DNA of 45,345 bases from Candidatus Cloacimonadota bacterium (lineage in GTDB: Bacteria; Cloacimonadota; Cloacimonadia; Cloacimonadales; Cloacimonadaceae), in assembly GCA_012728875.1 (NCBI GenBank), contig JAAYEF010000003.1, positions 1-45,345 of the forward strand. Reading direction: 5' to 3'. Shown piece after piece: positions 18,033 through 25,496 of this stretch. The translations under genes were made by a program, and so were the position numbers. Under the pieces are notes generated by a model. That model ran no database searches and was not told the origin of the DNA. It saw only the letters and a program-made list of their open reading frames with translations. Every line of letters begins with the position of its first letter. The first letter of the stretch is position 1.

Positions 18033-19334
18033 ATGCAAAATCCCGTGGAATTGATTTTGGCAAAACGCGAGGGTAAAACTCTGAGCGTGGAAGAGATTTC
18101 CGGTTTTATAAAAGGTTTTTTGGAAGGCAGGATTGCCGACTATCAGATGAGCGCACTGCTGATGGCCATTTACTTCAAAGGCTTGGAGCCGCAGGAAATA
18201 TCCGGGCTCACGCGAGCCTATATCGAAAGCGGGCGCAGCATTGCCTTTGGAGACGAAAACCCCGTGGTGGACAAACATTCCACCGGCGGAGTGGGGGATA
18301 AAATTAGCCTGATGCTGGCGCCGATTGCGGCTTCACTGGGGCTGGCGGTTCCCATGATCTCCGGACGCGGATTGGGTCACACCGGTGGAACCCTGGATAA
18401 ACTGGAATCCATCCCCGGGTTTCGCACACAATATGCCCCGGATGAGTTTCAGGATTTGGTTCAAAAGCACGGTTTGGCGCTGGTGGGGCAGTCTGACGAC
18501 CTGGTTCCTGCAGACAGGCAAATCTATGCCCTGCGGGATGTTACCGCCACTGTGGAAAGCCCTGGCTTAATCACGGCCAGCATCATGAGCAAAAAGATTG
18601 CCGAAGGCGCCAAATATCTGGTGATCGACCTCAAAATTGGCAGCGGAGCCTTCATGCCAAACCTTGAAAGAGCCAGGGAACTGGCAGCGCTTCTCATCTC
18701 CACCGGAGCAAGCTTTGGGCAGAAAGTGCGCGTGGTTTTTTCGAACATGAATTCGCCATTGGGCTTGGCGGTGGGAAACGCCTTGGAGATGGTGGAGGCA
18801 ATCGAATATCTGAAAGGCAACCCCCTGCGGGATACGAAGATACTCACCTCACAGCTGGTGGCGCTGCTGCTTTTGGAAGCCGGACTGGCACAGACCGAGG
18901 AACAAGCCTTCAGGATGATCGAAGAAGCCGTTTCCAGCGGAAAAGCGCTTGACAAACTGGAGGAAGTGATCAAAGCTCAGGGTGGAGATGCCAGGGTCTT
19001 GGAAGATTACAGCCTTTTGGGCAGCAGCAAGGTGAAACTGCCTATTTTTGCGGATACTTCGGGCTATGTGCAGAGCATTGATTCACGCGCCATCGGCTAT
19101 GCCCTGGTGCGCATCAAAGCCGGCAGAATGAAAGTTACGGATGCCATCGACTATGGTGCGGGCGCACTGCTGATCCCAAAAATTGGAGACCGTTTGGAAA
19201 AAGGCGAAGCCATCGGTGAAATCCATGCCAACGACGCCGCCAAAGCCGAGGAAGTGGTTTCCCTGGTGCGTTCTGCCTACAGGATCGTGCCCGAACCGGT
19301 TGAAAAGGAAAAGCTGATCTTCGATATCGAATGA
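18033..19334 (+). CDS. deoA: Pyrimidine-nucleoside / thymidine phosphorylase
   Basis: The 433-residue length is usual for the DeoA/Pdp family. The signature KHSTGGVGDK lies at residues 81-90. SGRGLGHTGGTLDKLESIPG follows with the substrate-binding region, then LRDVTATVES, SIMSKKIAEG and LKIGSGAFM. It converts thymidine, uridine or deoxyuridine plus phosphate into base and (deoxy)ribose-1-phosphate in the cytoplasm. ATG 18033 is preceded by AAAGGA at a good distance. It starts 16 bp after the PhnE-type permease, so one transcript is likely and the permease may serve nucleoside or phosphate supply (inference). A hairpin with a T-run follows at 19377. DeoA and Pdp differ in substrate range and cannot be separated here. 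Confidence 0.92.
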   Translation: MQNPVELILAKREGKTLSVEEISGFIKGFLEGRIADYQMSALLMAIYFKGLEPQEISGLTRAYIESGRSIAFGDENPVVDKHSTGGVGDKISLMLAPIAASLGLAVPMISGRGLGHTGGTLDKLESIPGFRTQYAPDEFQDLVQKHGLALVGQSDDLVPADRQIYALRDVTATVESPGLITASIMSKKIAEGAKYLVIDLKIGSGAFMPNLERARELAALLISTGASFGQKVRVVFSNMNSPLGLAVGNALEMVEAIEYLKGNPLRDTKILTSQLVALLLLEAGLAQTEEQAFRMIEEAVSSGKALDKLEEVIKAQGGDARVLEDYSLLGSSKVKLPIFADTSGYVQSIDSRAIGYALVRIKAGRMKVTDAIDYGAGALLIPKIGDRLEKGEAIGEIHANDAAKAEEVVSLVRSAYRIVPEPVEKEKLIFDIE

Positions 19335-19376
19335 GGCTGTTTCCAAAGCAATTCTTCCTGATTGGGAACTATATTG

Positions 19377-19415
19377 ACCGGGTGTTTTCACAGCGAAAAG
19401 CCCGGTTTTATTTTA
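19377..19415 (+). terminator. Terminator of the permease-nucleoside phosphorylase transcript
   Basis: CCGGG (19378-19382) pairs with CCCGG (19401-19405), and the inner TTTTC/GAAAA (19385-19389 and 19395-19399) extends the stem with a small internal loop. The downstream tract is TTTTATTTTA. Confidence 0.7.
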
Positions 19416-19420
19416 CGGAT

Positions 19421-19446
19421 AAAAAAAAGCCCCCATTGCTGGGGGC
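19421..19446 (-). terminator. Terminator of the small lipoprotein gene
   Basis: GCCCCCA (19429-19435) and TGGGGGC (19440-19446) form a perfect 7-bp stem with a four-base loop. Eight T follow on the minus strand. It begins 18 bases after the stop codon at 19465 and sits back-to-back with the plus-strand terminator. Confidence 0.9.
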
Positions 19447-19464
19447 ATAGTTTTTACAAATGGA

Positions 19465-19818
19465 TCAGAATTCGATTCCCAGTTTTTGCATGATTTCTGC
19501 CATGCGCAGGCCAAGATCTTCCATTTTTGCTTTTTGCTCTTCGTTGTAGTCTTCTTCTTTAAATTCTTCGGATTTCTTTGCAATAGGTTCCCATTGTTGC
19601 ATAAAAGCGGCTGTAACTTCTTCATTAGCTTTGCCTTCTTCAGCTTTGGGCTGCCATTCCACCACAAAATCTTCCATGTCTTTGAGCATCTGGTCGATCG
19701 GGCTTAATTCAACAGTTTCGTTTTCTTCTGGAATTTCTTCTTTCTCGGTTTTGCACGCGAAGGCGAACAGAGCCACCACCGCAAGCAGGATCAGAAAATA
19801 CTTCGTTGCTTTCATCAT
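19465..19818 (-). CDS. Small acidic putative lipoprotein
   Basis: The 117-residue product has a type II-like signal peptide ending LFAFAC at about residue 22, so a lipid-anchored envelope protein is likely, although the lipobox is not ideal. The mature part is strongly acidic and helical (EEEIPEENETVELSP..., then EEFKEEDYNEEQKAKMEDLG) and contains no domain I recognise. Two start codons are adjacent (19818 and 19815), preceded by AAAGGAGA. A TTGACA -35 lies at 19909-19904 on the minus strand, 86 bp upstream, with no clear -10. It has its own terminator and appears monocistronic. Function unknown. Confidence 0.75.
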   Translation of the reverse strand: MMKATKYFLILLAVVALFAFACKTEKEEIPEENETVELSPIDQMLKDMEDFVVEWQPKAEEGKANEEVTAAFMQQWEPIAKKSEEFKEEDYNEEQKAKMEDLGLRMAEIMQKLGIEF

Positions 19819-20114
19819 TTTCTCCTTTGTTTGTTGGTTTAAAACAACTCTTTTTTTATTATGTTTTAGTGAATGCATCACATTCTTTTGAGGTGACGGT
19901 GCTTGTCAAGGAATATTTTGGTACAAAGGTCAAACATATATTAAAGTCATTGTTTTTAATTATTGCAAACCTCACTGCATAAAGGAGATAGCCCTTGCCC
20001 CTCATCTGGGTTTAGCATCTTTTCAAGGTCTTGATTGATATTCATCTTTCTACTTCACAAATCGGCTTTTATCCCTTAATCAAATGAAAAAAGACGAATT
20101 CACACACAAGAGCC
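19819..20114. other. Intergenic stretch with no gene seen
   Basis: 296 bp of A/T-rich sequence containing the leader and -35 element of the small lipoprotein gene. No open frame with a ribosome site is evident. If the ARPP-1-like gene ever had an N-terminal half, it would have lain here, but no homologous reading frame is recognisable. Confidence 0.5.
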
Positions 20115-20573
20115 ATGGCTGATGCCTTTACACATCGCGGTCAGGATATTCACGATATTTATCGCATCTTCAGCGAAGTTTTGCAAGGACCGGGCAGTTG
20201 CGGAATGTATGTGGAACTGGATGGACGTTTTTTGGGCTTGGATTTGGTTTCTTCGCCCGAGGTGTGGAAGGATCTGGGGGAAAAGATTTTGCGCAGCTAT
20301 GTGTTCGACGTGGTGGACCGCGTTCCTGATTCTCATCCAAGAGAGCATTGGTTCGATACCAATCAGGTTTTCGGCAGGCTGAAAAACTTGGGAGTCTCAG
20401 AATTTACCGGAATTGGCTTGGGGCAGGACTTGAGGCTGGACAGCCCCGAAATCAGCGGTTCCACGCTGATGTTGGAAGGCAAAATCGTATGTCTGGGGGC
20501 ATATGCAATGCAGCCGGGTGCATCCGGCAATCCCGGCTATCACAGCCCGAGGCACGTTTTCAGATTCTTCTAA
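20115..20573 (+). CDS. ARPP-1-like protein, only the C-terminal half-domain
   Basis: The 152-residue protein reads GMYVELDGRFLGLDLVSSPEVW...EKILRSYVFDVV, which resembles the second half of ARPP-1 (ARG and rhodanese-phosphatase-superfamily-associated protein). Members of that family that I recall are about twice as long. The N-terminal half is absent, and a stop lies in frame at 20085-20087. The ribosome site before ATG 20115 is weak. The remainder (GSTLMLEGKIVCLGAYAM...) is intact and in frame to a normal stop followed by a hairpin, so it may be a working short variant or a 5'-truncated relic. No catalytic role is established for the family as far as I know. Confidence 0.6.
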   Translation: MADAFTHRGQDIHDIYRIFSEVLQGPGSCGMYVELDGRFLGLDLVSSPEVWKDLGEKILRSYVFDVVDRVPDSHPREHWFDTNQVFGRLKNLGVSEFTGIGLGQDLRLDSPEISGSTLMLEGKIVCLGAYAMQPGASGNPGYHSPRHVFRFF

Positions 20574-20612
20574 ATCCGGCTGTATCTCCTAAAGGGTTGA
20601 AGGCTGAAATGA

Positions 20613-20658
20613 AGTCCCGGCTCACATGATGTCCGGGGCTTTCATTATTTCCTTTCAA
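20613..20658 (+). terminator. Terminator after the ARPP-1-like gene
   Basis: AGTCCCGG (20613-20620) pairs with CCGGGGCT (20633-20640) with one G-U pair and a 12-base loop. A T-rich tract TTCATTATTTCCTTTC follows. Confidence 0.6.
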
Positions 20659-21108
20659 TTTCAATTTCAATTATTTGCTGTAAAAACCGGCTGAGAGTTA
20701 ACCCGGATCATTCCGGTTTCAAGCTCATCCAAGCACAAAAAAACTTCTTCAGCTTCCTTCCGCCCTTGAGCCCAACCAATATACAACCTATATACTTCCT
20801 AAATGCCTCCTGTCTTTTTTACGTGAGGTCTATGGGGAATATCAAGGAAAGATTACTGCTCGAGCCAAGGGACAGAGGTAAGTTTTATTTACGGTAAAAA
20901 AGCTTAAACTGAGAGGATGAATGTTTTTAAGGGTTGCCTTAACAACCCCGGCTTAAAATGGTGGAAAAGCCTGAATTTAGATGAATCGACATCGCATGTG
21001 CAATTTGCGCTTGACAAATTCAAGCCCAAAGATGAAGCAACGTTGCAGCAACAACATAATTAAGCTGCAAACCTGCAATCTGCAAACCATTTTTAAGGAG
21101 TATAAACC
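20641..21108. other. Gene-free stretch with palindromic element
   Basis: No gene is supported. It holds a TTTCAA triplet repeat (about 20653-20672) and an AAACCGG...CCGGTTT inverted repeat (about 20685-20722). CGCCCTTGAGCCCAAC at 20761 and GAGCCAAGGGA at 20862-20872 are inverted and recall the element at 36.2 kb. TTGACA at 21011-21016 lacks a matching -10. AAGGAG for the next gene ends the stretch. Confidence 0.5.
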
Positions 21109-21522
21109 ATGCCTCTTCCACAAAAAGAAGCGCTGTTCAGCCTGATCAGCAGCGTTGTATTCATCGTCGTCAAGGCATTTCTGATTCCCGATTTGGGCGC
21201 TTTCAATCTGGAACTGACACTCACCCTGCTGGCGCTGTTCAATGTTTCGTTGTGGGCAATCCGCATTCTGCTGAATTTTCGGTTCAAAGATATGGATCAA
21301 AAGGACAAAAACATCCGTTTTCAGGCTGCCATGCTGGCAATTCATCTCAGTCTGGTTGTTGTATTTGTCTATGCAGCCGTGCTTTATCTGCTCCACCGAC
21401 AAAGCCTTGCCGTGCCGCTGGAAAGGGTTTTGGATCTTGCGTATTACACTTGGATCTCTTTTTATCTGTTTTGGACTGCGGGAATTTTGGCTCTTTGCAA
21501 GCGCGGTCCCTTGGATATTTGA
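21109..21522 (+). CDS. Small integral membrane protein of unknown family
   Basis: The 137-residue protein has four predicted transmembrane helices: about 10-30 (LISSVVFIVVKAFLI), 34-55 (LELTLTLLALFNVSLWAI), 72-95 (MLAIHLSLVVVFVYAAVLYLL) and 108-130 (YYTWISFYLFWTAGILAL). A short charged loop (FKDMDQKDKNIR) joins helices two and three. AAGGAG lies nine bases before the ATG. It is 33 bp upstream of the nitroreductase gene in the same direction, so the two are probably co-transcribed. I recognise no family; the pairing does not by itself reveal a function. Confidence 0.7.
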   Translation: MPLPQKEALFSLISSVVFIVVKAFLIPDLGAFNLELTLTLLALFNVSLWAIRILLNFRFKDMDQKDKNIRFQAAMLAIHLSLVVVFVYAAVLYLLHRQSLAVPLERVLDLAYYTWISFYLFWTAGILALCKRGPLDI

Positions 21523-21555
21523 GAGAAGATGGCATAGTTTTAAGGAAGGTTCAAA

Positions 21556-22113
21556 ATGGATTTTATGGAACTTATGGCCAGCCGACACAGCGTGAGGGAT
21601 TTTTTGCCGGATCCCATTCCGGATGAGGTTTTAAACGAAATTTTGGAGGCGGGGCGTCTGGCGCCTTCCAGCCAAAACCGGCAGCCCTGGCGCTACGTGG
21701 TTCTCAAAGATCCTGAGCAGATCAAAAAAATGTCGCTGAATTCAGGTTTGCTGGGGCTTTCCAATCTTTTCATCCGGAAAGCGCCCTGCCTGATTGCAGC
21801 TTGTGCCGACAGCTCCAAAGGCCTGCGTGTGAATGCACAGGACTACTATCTGGTGGACGTTGCCATCTCTGTTCAGCAAATGGTTTTGGCTGCCTGGAAC
21901 CGCGGAGTGGGCAGCTGTTGGATGGCTGCCTACAATGAAAAAGCGGTGAAAAAATATCTGGATCTACCCAAATCATGGCGGGTGGTGGCGATGCTGCCCT
22001 TTGGCTATCCCGCTGAAAAGAAAACGGTTTACGGCAAAGCCCTGAGCTTTTTCCCCGGCAGCAAAAACCGGCTTCCGCTGGAAAAGATCGTCCGCTATTT
22101 TGGAGAGCATTAA
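21556..22113 (+). CDS. Nitroreductase-family FMN oxidoreductase
   Basis: The 185-residue protein has the N-terminal SRHSVRDFLPDPIP motif and the EAGRLAPSSQNRQPWRYVV segment that contacts FMN. The middle reads VDVAISVQQMVLAAWNRGVGSCWM and the C-terminal part MLPFGYPAE. These are the standard marks of the nitroreductase/flavin-reductase fold, which transfers hydride from NAD(P)H to nitro compounds, quinones or flavins. AAGGAAGG precedes ATG 21556. It follows the small membrane protein gene by 33 bp and converges with pirin with 8 bp between stops. The physiological substrate cannot be told from sequence. Confidence 0.9.
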   Translation: MDFMELMASRHSVRDFLPDPIPDEVLNEILEAGRLAPSSQNRQPWRYVVLKDPEQIKKMSLNSGLLGLSNLFIRKAPCLIAACADSSKGLRVNAQDYYLVDVAISVQQMVLAAWNRGVGSCWMAAYNEKAVKKYLDLPKSWRVVAMLPFGYPAEKKTVYGKALSFFPGSKNRLPLEKIVRYFGEH

Positions 22114-22121
22114 GCGCCGGC

Positions 22122-22955
22122 TTACTTCAAAAAGGTTCCCTTTTCCAGTTCTTTAAACGCAGTTGCGGTTTCTTCACGGGTGTTCATCACAATGGGTCCG
22201 CGCCACGAGATTGATTCATTCAGCGGCTTTCCCCTCAAAAAGAGCATGCGGAATTCCTCGGATGAGGTTTTAAAGGTCACCCCGTCGCCGTTTTCCAAAA
22301 GCGCAACCTGGCGGTTTCGCACAGTTTGACCAGAAACTTCCACTTCCCCTGCATAGGCATAGAAAAAGCAGGTTTCGCCCATTGGGGCAGGCAGGCTAAG
22401 CTCAACATCTGCAGGTAGATACACATCCCAATATTGGGGCTCGATCATGATGTCTTGAGCGGGACCCCTCACCCCTTGGAAAGAGCCGCAGATGATTTTG
22501 ACTTCGGCGCCGTTGGGCAATTCCACCTTGGGAATATCCTCAGCCAAAATATCCTGATAGCGCGGAGGCATCATTTTTTTGGCTGCCGGCAGGTTTGCCC
22601 AAAGCTGGAAGCCATACATGCGGCCAATCTCGTTGGGCTTGGGCATTTCCTGGTGGATGATGCCGCGGCCTGCGGTCATCCATTGCACATCGCCTTTGCG
22701 GATTACGCCGCTGTTGCCAAGGCTGTCCGAGTGTTCCGCACTGCCTTCCAGCATGTAGGTGATGGTTTCCATGCCGCGATGAGGATGCCAGGGAAAGCCT
22801 GCCAAATAGTTGCGGGTGTCGTCGTTGCGAAAATCGTCCAACAACAAAAAGGGATCGAAAAGCCGTTCGTCGCCAAAGCCAAAGGCACGGACAAGGTGGA
22901 CTCCCGCTCCTTCCAGAGTGGGTTTGGCGTTTTTTATCAATCTGATTCTGCGCAT
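22122..22955 (-). CDS. Pirin-family protein
   Basis: The 277-residue cupin protein has the pirin metal-binding motif: HPHRGMETI with H57 and H59, then H101 and E103 in IIHQEMP. FDPFLLLDDF (34-43) and the second cupin domain (GETCFFYAYAGEVEV...) are also typical. Bacterial pirins bind Fe or other metals; some have quercetin 2,3-dioxygenase activity and others modulate metabolic enzymes, so the role here is open. AAGGAG lies before ATG 22955. The gene stands alone on the minus strand, with a terminator for upstream minus-strand transcription at 23103-23141. Confidence 0.93.
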   Translation of the reverse strand: MRRIRLIKNAKPTLEGAGVHLVRAFGFGDERLFDPFLLLDDFRNDDTRNYLAGFPWHPHRGMETITYMLEGSAEHSDSLGNSGVIRKGDVQWMTAGRGIIHQEMPKPNEIGRMYGFQLWANLPAAKKMMPPRYQDILAEDIPKVELPNGAEVKIICGSFQGVRGPAQDIMIEPQYWDVYLPADVELSLPAPMGETCFFYAYAGEVEVSGQTVRNRQVALLENGDGVTFKTSSEEFRMLFLRGKPLNESISWRGPIVMNTREETATAFKELEKGTFLK

Positions 22956-23102
22956 TGGATGAGCTCCTTACTCGGTATTTGTAAGCCGCGAACGCTTAAT
23001 TTTCGTACGGCCTTCCAATAACAATTTATTCCGATAACGCCACAAACCAAAAAGCACGCATTTTTGCCATTGAAAGCCTGATGATTAGTGAGTTTTGGGG
23101 AT

Positions 23103-23141
23103 AAAAAAAACCGTGGGGAACACCGGGCGGCGTCCCCACGG
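23103..23141 (-). terminator. Strong intrinsic terminator downstream of threonine aldolase
   Basis: CCGTGGGGA (23111-23119) and TCCCCACGG (23133-23141) form a perfect 9-bp stem. Eight T follow on the minus strand (23110-23103). It can end the threonine aldolase transcript, or the short RNA proposed from the promoter at 23179-23205. Confidence 0.9.
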
Positions 23142-23178
23142 ACTCGGAGGGCATTCTATGTAGGGTCTGTGAAACCGA

Positions 23179-23205
23179 ATTTTAAATATGAATGAATCTT
23201 GTCAA
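23179..23205 (-). promoter_or_regulatory. Candidate promoter of a short non-coding transcript
   Basis: On the minus strand TTGACA (23205-23200) is followed after 15 bp by TAAAAT (23184-23179). Transcription would start near 23172 and meet the strong terminator, giving an RNA of about 65-70 nt without an obvious reading frame. The spacer is shorter than ideal. The same palindrome on the plus strand gives TTGTCA with TATGAA 17 bp later. Confidence 0.4.
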
Positions 23206-23261
23206 GATATATTTTTGGATTTATGAAAAACCGCAGTTTGCAAAACTGGAAAAGCCGAGTC

Positions 23262-24287
23262 TCAAAGCATGGATCGCAGGTCTGCAACAAAGCTGTCAAT
23301 CTGTTCTTCGGTGGTATTATATCCGCACATCAGGCGAACTTCATTCAGTGCCTCGTTCCACATGTAGAAATGGTATCTTTCCATGAGGCTGGGGCTTATG
23401 TTGCGTGGAAGAATTACATAAACGGAATTGACCATCACTGGCTGGGTGACTTTTACCTGCGGAATCTGTTTCAACCGTGAAGCCAAAAGCGCTGCCATTT
23501 CGTTGGCTCGTGTGGCGTTTTTGCGCCAAAGATCGTCTTCCAAATATGCTTCAAATTGTGCGGCGATAAAGCGCATTTTGCTGAAAAGCTGGGAGCATTG
23601 TTTGCGGTAAAAGCGCTGATTTGCGCAAAGCTCCGGATGATAGCAAATCAGGGCTTCGCCAAAGAGCAAGCCGTTTTTTGCGCCGCCAAAGCTGACGATA
23701 TCCGCCCCGGTGTCTTTGCACATTTCTTTCAGTGAACAGCCCAAAGCGGCGGCGGCATTCGCCAGACGCGCTCCATCGATGTGGAGATACATCTGCTGTT
23801 GATGACAAAAATCTGCCAAGGCCTTGAGCTCTGCCAGGGAATAGAGTGTACCATATTCCGTGCTTTGGGTGATGGAAACCACGCGCCCCTGGGAGTGGTG
23901 CTGATCCCGGTTCGTCATCAGATGTGGGTAAATCATTTCGGGACTCAGTTTTCCGTTGGGACTGTCGATCACTTTCAGTCTGGCTTGGGTGAATTTTTGC
24001 ACGGCGCCGCATTCATCCACATTGATGTGGGCAGTGTTCGCACAAAAGATTGCATGGAAGGAACTTACCAGGTTTTGCAGCGCGAACACATTGGCACCCG
24101 TGCCGGTGATCACAAACGAAGCTTCACATCCGCCTCCAAACAGCCATTCAAGCTGTTTGAGCACTTTTTGAGTGAGCGGATCATCGCCATAGGCAGGGCA
24201 AAATCCTGAGTCCGCCTTGTGCATGGCTTCCCAAACCTTGGGATGCACGCCGCTGTGGTTGTCGCTTCCAAAACTGATGGGAAACAT
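23262..24287 (-). CDS. Low-specificity L-threonine aldolase / beta-eliminating lyase family
   Basis: The 341-residue PLP enzyme has the N-terminal FGSDNHSGVHPKV stretch, a GDDPLTQKVLKQLE segment, HIDGARLANA (PLP-contacting aspartate) and DIVSFGGAKNG containing the Schiff-base lysine. Enzymes with this pattern cleave threonine or allo-threonine to glycine and acetaldehyde. ATG 24287 follows GAGGAGA closely; a longer open frame has no support. It is separated from the ctlX operon by a terminator at 24401, and its own terminator lies at 23103-23141. Glycine and acetaldehyde would feed fermentation, in line with the amino-acid-based metabolism suggested by neighbours (inference). Confidence 0.9.
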   Translation of the reverse strand: MFPISFGSDNHSGVHPKVWEAMHKADSGFCPAYGDDPLTQKVLKQLEWLFGGGCEASFVITGTGANVFALQNLVSSFHAIFCANTAHINVDECGAVQKFTQARLKVIDSPNGKLSPEMIYPHLMTNRDQHHSQGRVVSITQSTEYGTLYSLAELKALADFCHQQQMYLHIDGARLANAAAALGCSLKEMCKDTGADIVSFGGAKNGLLFGEALICYHPELCANQRFYRKQCSQLFSKMRFIAAQFEAYLEDDLWRKNATRANEMAALLASRLKQIPQVKVTQPVMVNSVYVILPRNISPSLMERYHFYMWNEALNEVRLMCGYNTTEEQIDSFVADLRSML

Positions 24288-24400
24288 ATTTTCTCCTCTT
24301 CTTATTCCCGCACTGCCAGCCACCGCTGTGTTTTGCCATCCTTTGATGTAAGCAAAACGGGGTTTCCAAGAAATATCATTGTGCAGGAACGAGAAATAAA

Positions 24401-24432
24401 ACACCCGACAGAAATCTGCCGGGTGTGTTTTT
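24401..24432 (-). terminator. Terminator of the hydF-ackA-ctlX operon
   Basis: ACACCCGACAGA (24401-24412) and TCTGCCGGGTGT (24415-24426) form a 12-position stem with one mismatch and a 2-base inner loop. T-tracts lie on both sides: TTTTATTTC on the minus strand and GTTTTTT on the plus strand. It therefore looks bidirectional but fits the minus-strand operon ending just upstream. Confidence 0.85.
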
Positions 24433-24440
24433 TGAACATA

Positions 24441-24548
24441 CTATTTGTTTTTTCTCTCTTTCGGCAAACCGCGAACTTCAGTGAGCGAGGTTTCTTCTTT
24501 AGGTTCCGCCGCGTTCATGGCTTGGATCGCCGAAAAGATTGAAAGCAT
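24441..24548 (-). CDS. Small ORF (35 residues) at the end of the ctlX operon
   Basis: This 35-codon frame starts 6 bases after the ctlX stop and ends 14 bases before the operon terminator. The product begins MLSIFSAIQAMNAAEPKEE and is then hydrophilic and basic, ending LPKERKNK. A second in-frame ATG is codon 11. There is no clear ribosome site, so translation would rely on re-initiation after ctlX. The tight fit between stop codon and terminator is the main argument that it is a gene. It could instead be a plain 3' UTR. No family is recognised. Confidence 0.4.
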   Translation of the reverse strand: MLSIFSAIQAMNAAEPKEETSLTEVRGLPKERKNK

Positions 24549-24554
24549 GGTTGC

Positions 24555-25481
24555 TTAATCAACAAAGAGTTCCGCAATCATGCATCTTGCGGAGCCGCCG
24601 CCGTTGGTTTCAATGGTTTCCAATTCGGTGGCAAGAATTTTGCTGTGTTTGGAAATGATCTCCACCTGTTCGGGTGTGAGTGCATTTCTTGCAGTTTGAG
24701 ACATCACCATGATGGGTTCTCCGCTGCGGCTTTTGAGCTCAATCATATTTCCGGCAAATTGCATCATCTGATCCAGAGTGATTTCCACAATGGTTTTTCC
24801 GGTTTCCTGGAGCTTGGCAACAAGTTTGTCGCGCTGCTCTTGAGTTTTGATCACATCAAGGCAAACAATTGCGAGCTTGGTCCCCACTTCCATCATCACG
24901 TTTGTGTGATAGATGGGGTTTCCAGCTTTGTCGATCGCATCAAAAAGCAGATATTCATAATTCATCCGCTCACCAAATTCTGCAAACACTTGGTCGGAGG
25001 TGCGCTGAGAACGGCATGCATAGGCAATCCGTTTTTCCCTGTCGAAAATCATGCTTCCGGTTCCTTCCAGAAACTCATTCTTTTCTTCCCAGTGGGTGAG
25101 GTCGATCACTTTGTCGTGTTTCATCTTATTGCGCAGCAGATCCAGCACTACGGGCTTCCTTTCCGCTCTTCTGTTTTCGGCAAACATGGGGTAGAGAACC
25201 AATTCACCCGTGTTGTGCGATGAAAACCAGTTGTTCGGAAAAATTGAATCCGGTGTGTGCGGTTCCTTGGTGTCCTGCACCACAACCACTTCCACATCAT
25301 AATCCTGCAGCAGCTTCACAAAAGCGTCAAACTCTTCAAGCGCTTTCTGATGCACGCCGCCTTCTTCGTTTTTCTGCTGAAATTGATTGTTTACTCCCGT
25401 CTCAACATTGTATTCAAATTGAACGGGACGTACCATCAAAACCTTTGAGGTTGTTTGCATAACCTGTTTGTTGTCGGTCAT
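24555..25481 (-). CDS. ctlX: Citrulline-utilisation hydrolase CtlX (amidinotransferase/arginine deiminase fold)
   Basis: The 308-residue protein shows the CtlX pattern: MVRPVQFEYN near the N terminus, DSIFPNNWFSSH (78-89), EGTGSMIFDR (139-148), YHTNVMM (191-197, catalytic histidine H192) and NGGGSARCMIAE near the C terminus with the nucleophilic cysteine C300. CtlX acts on citrulline and belongs to the guanidino-group-modifying enzyme fold; releasing ornithine would feed amino-acid fermentation. Start 25481 has AAGGAG seven bases upstream; the upstream ATG 25496 would place that site inside the gene. It lies 15 bp after the MA-family peptidase gene. A dimethylarginine hydrolase-like activity is the main alternative. 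Confidence 0.87.
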   Translation of the reverse strand: MTDNKQVMQTTSKVLMVRPVQFEYNVETGVNNQFQQKNEEGGVHQKALEEFDAFVKLLQDYDVEVVVVQDTKEPHTPDSIFPNNWFSSHNTGELVLYPMFAENRRAERKPVVLDLLRNKMKHDKVIDLTHWEEKNEFLEGTGSMIFDREKRIAYACRSQRTSDQVFAEFGERMNYEYLLFDAIDKAGNPIYHTNVMMEVGTKLAIVCLDVIKTQEQRDKLVAKLQETGKTIVEITLDQMMQFAGNMIELKSRSGEPIMVMSQTARNALTPEQVEIISKHSKILATELETIETNGGGSARCMIAELFVD

Positions 25482-25496
25482 CTTTATCTCCTTCAT

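Larger units (their letters stand above)
22956..23261. other. Intergenic stretch holding a terminator and a possible short transcript
   Basis: No protein gene is supported. It contains a strong minus-strand terminator (23103-23141), a candidate minus-strand promoter (23179-23205) about 40 bp upstream of that stem, and the leader of the pirin gene. Confidence 0.5.

Noticed and set aside
20686-20722. CTGAGA...ACCC resembling part of a thiamine-pyrophosphate riboswitch
   Set aside because: The required GGGGTGC upstream and the GAACCTGATCTGG-like segment are absent, and no thiamine gene follows.
20977-21588. 203-codon open frame on the minus strand
   Set aside because: It is antisense to the small membrane protein, which has four hydrophobic segments and a ribosome site.
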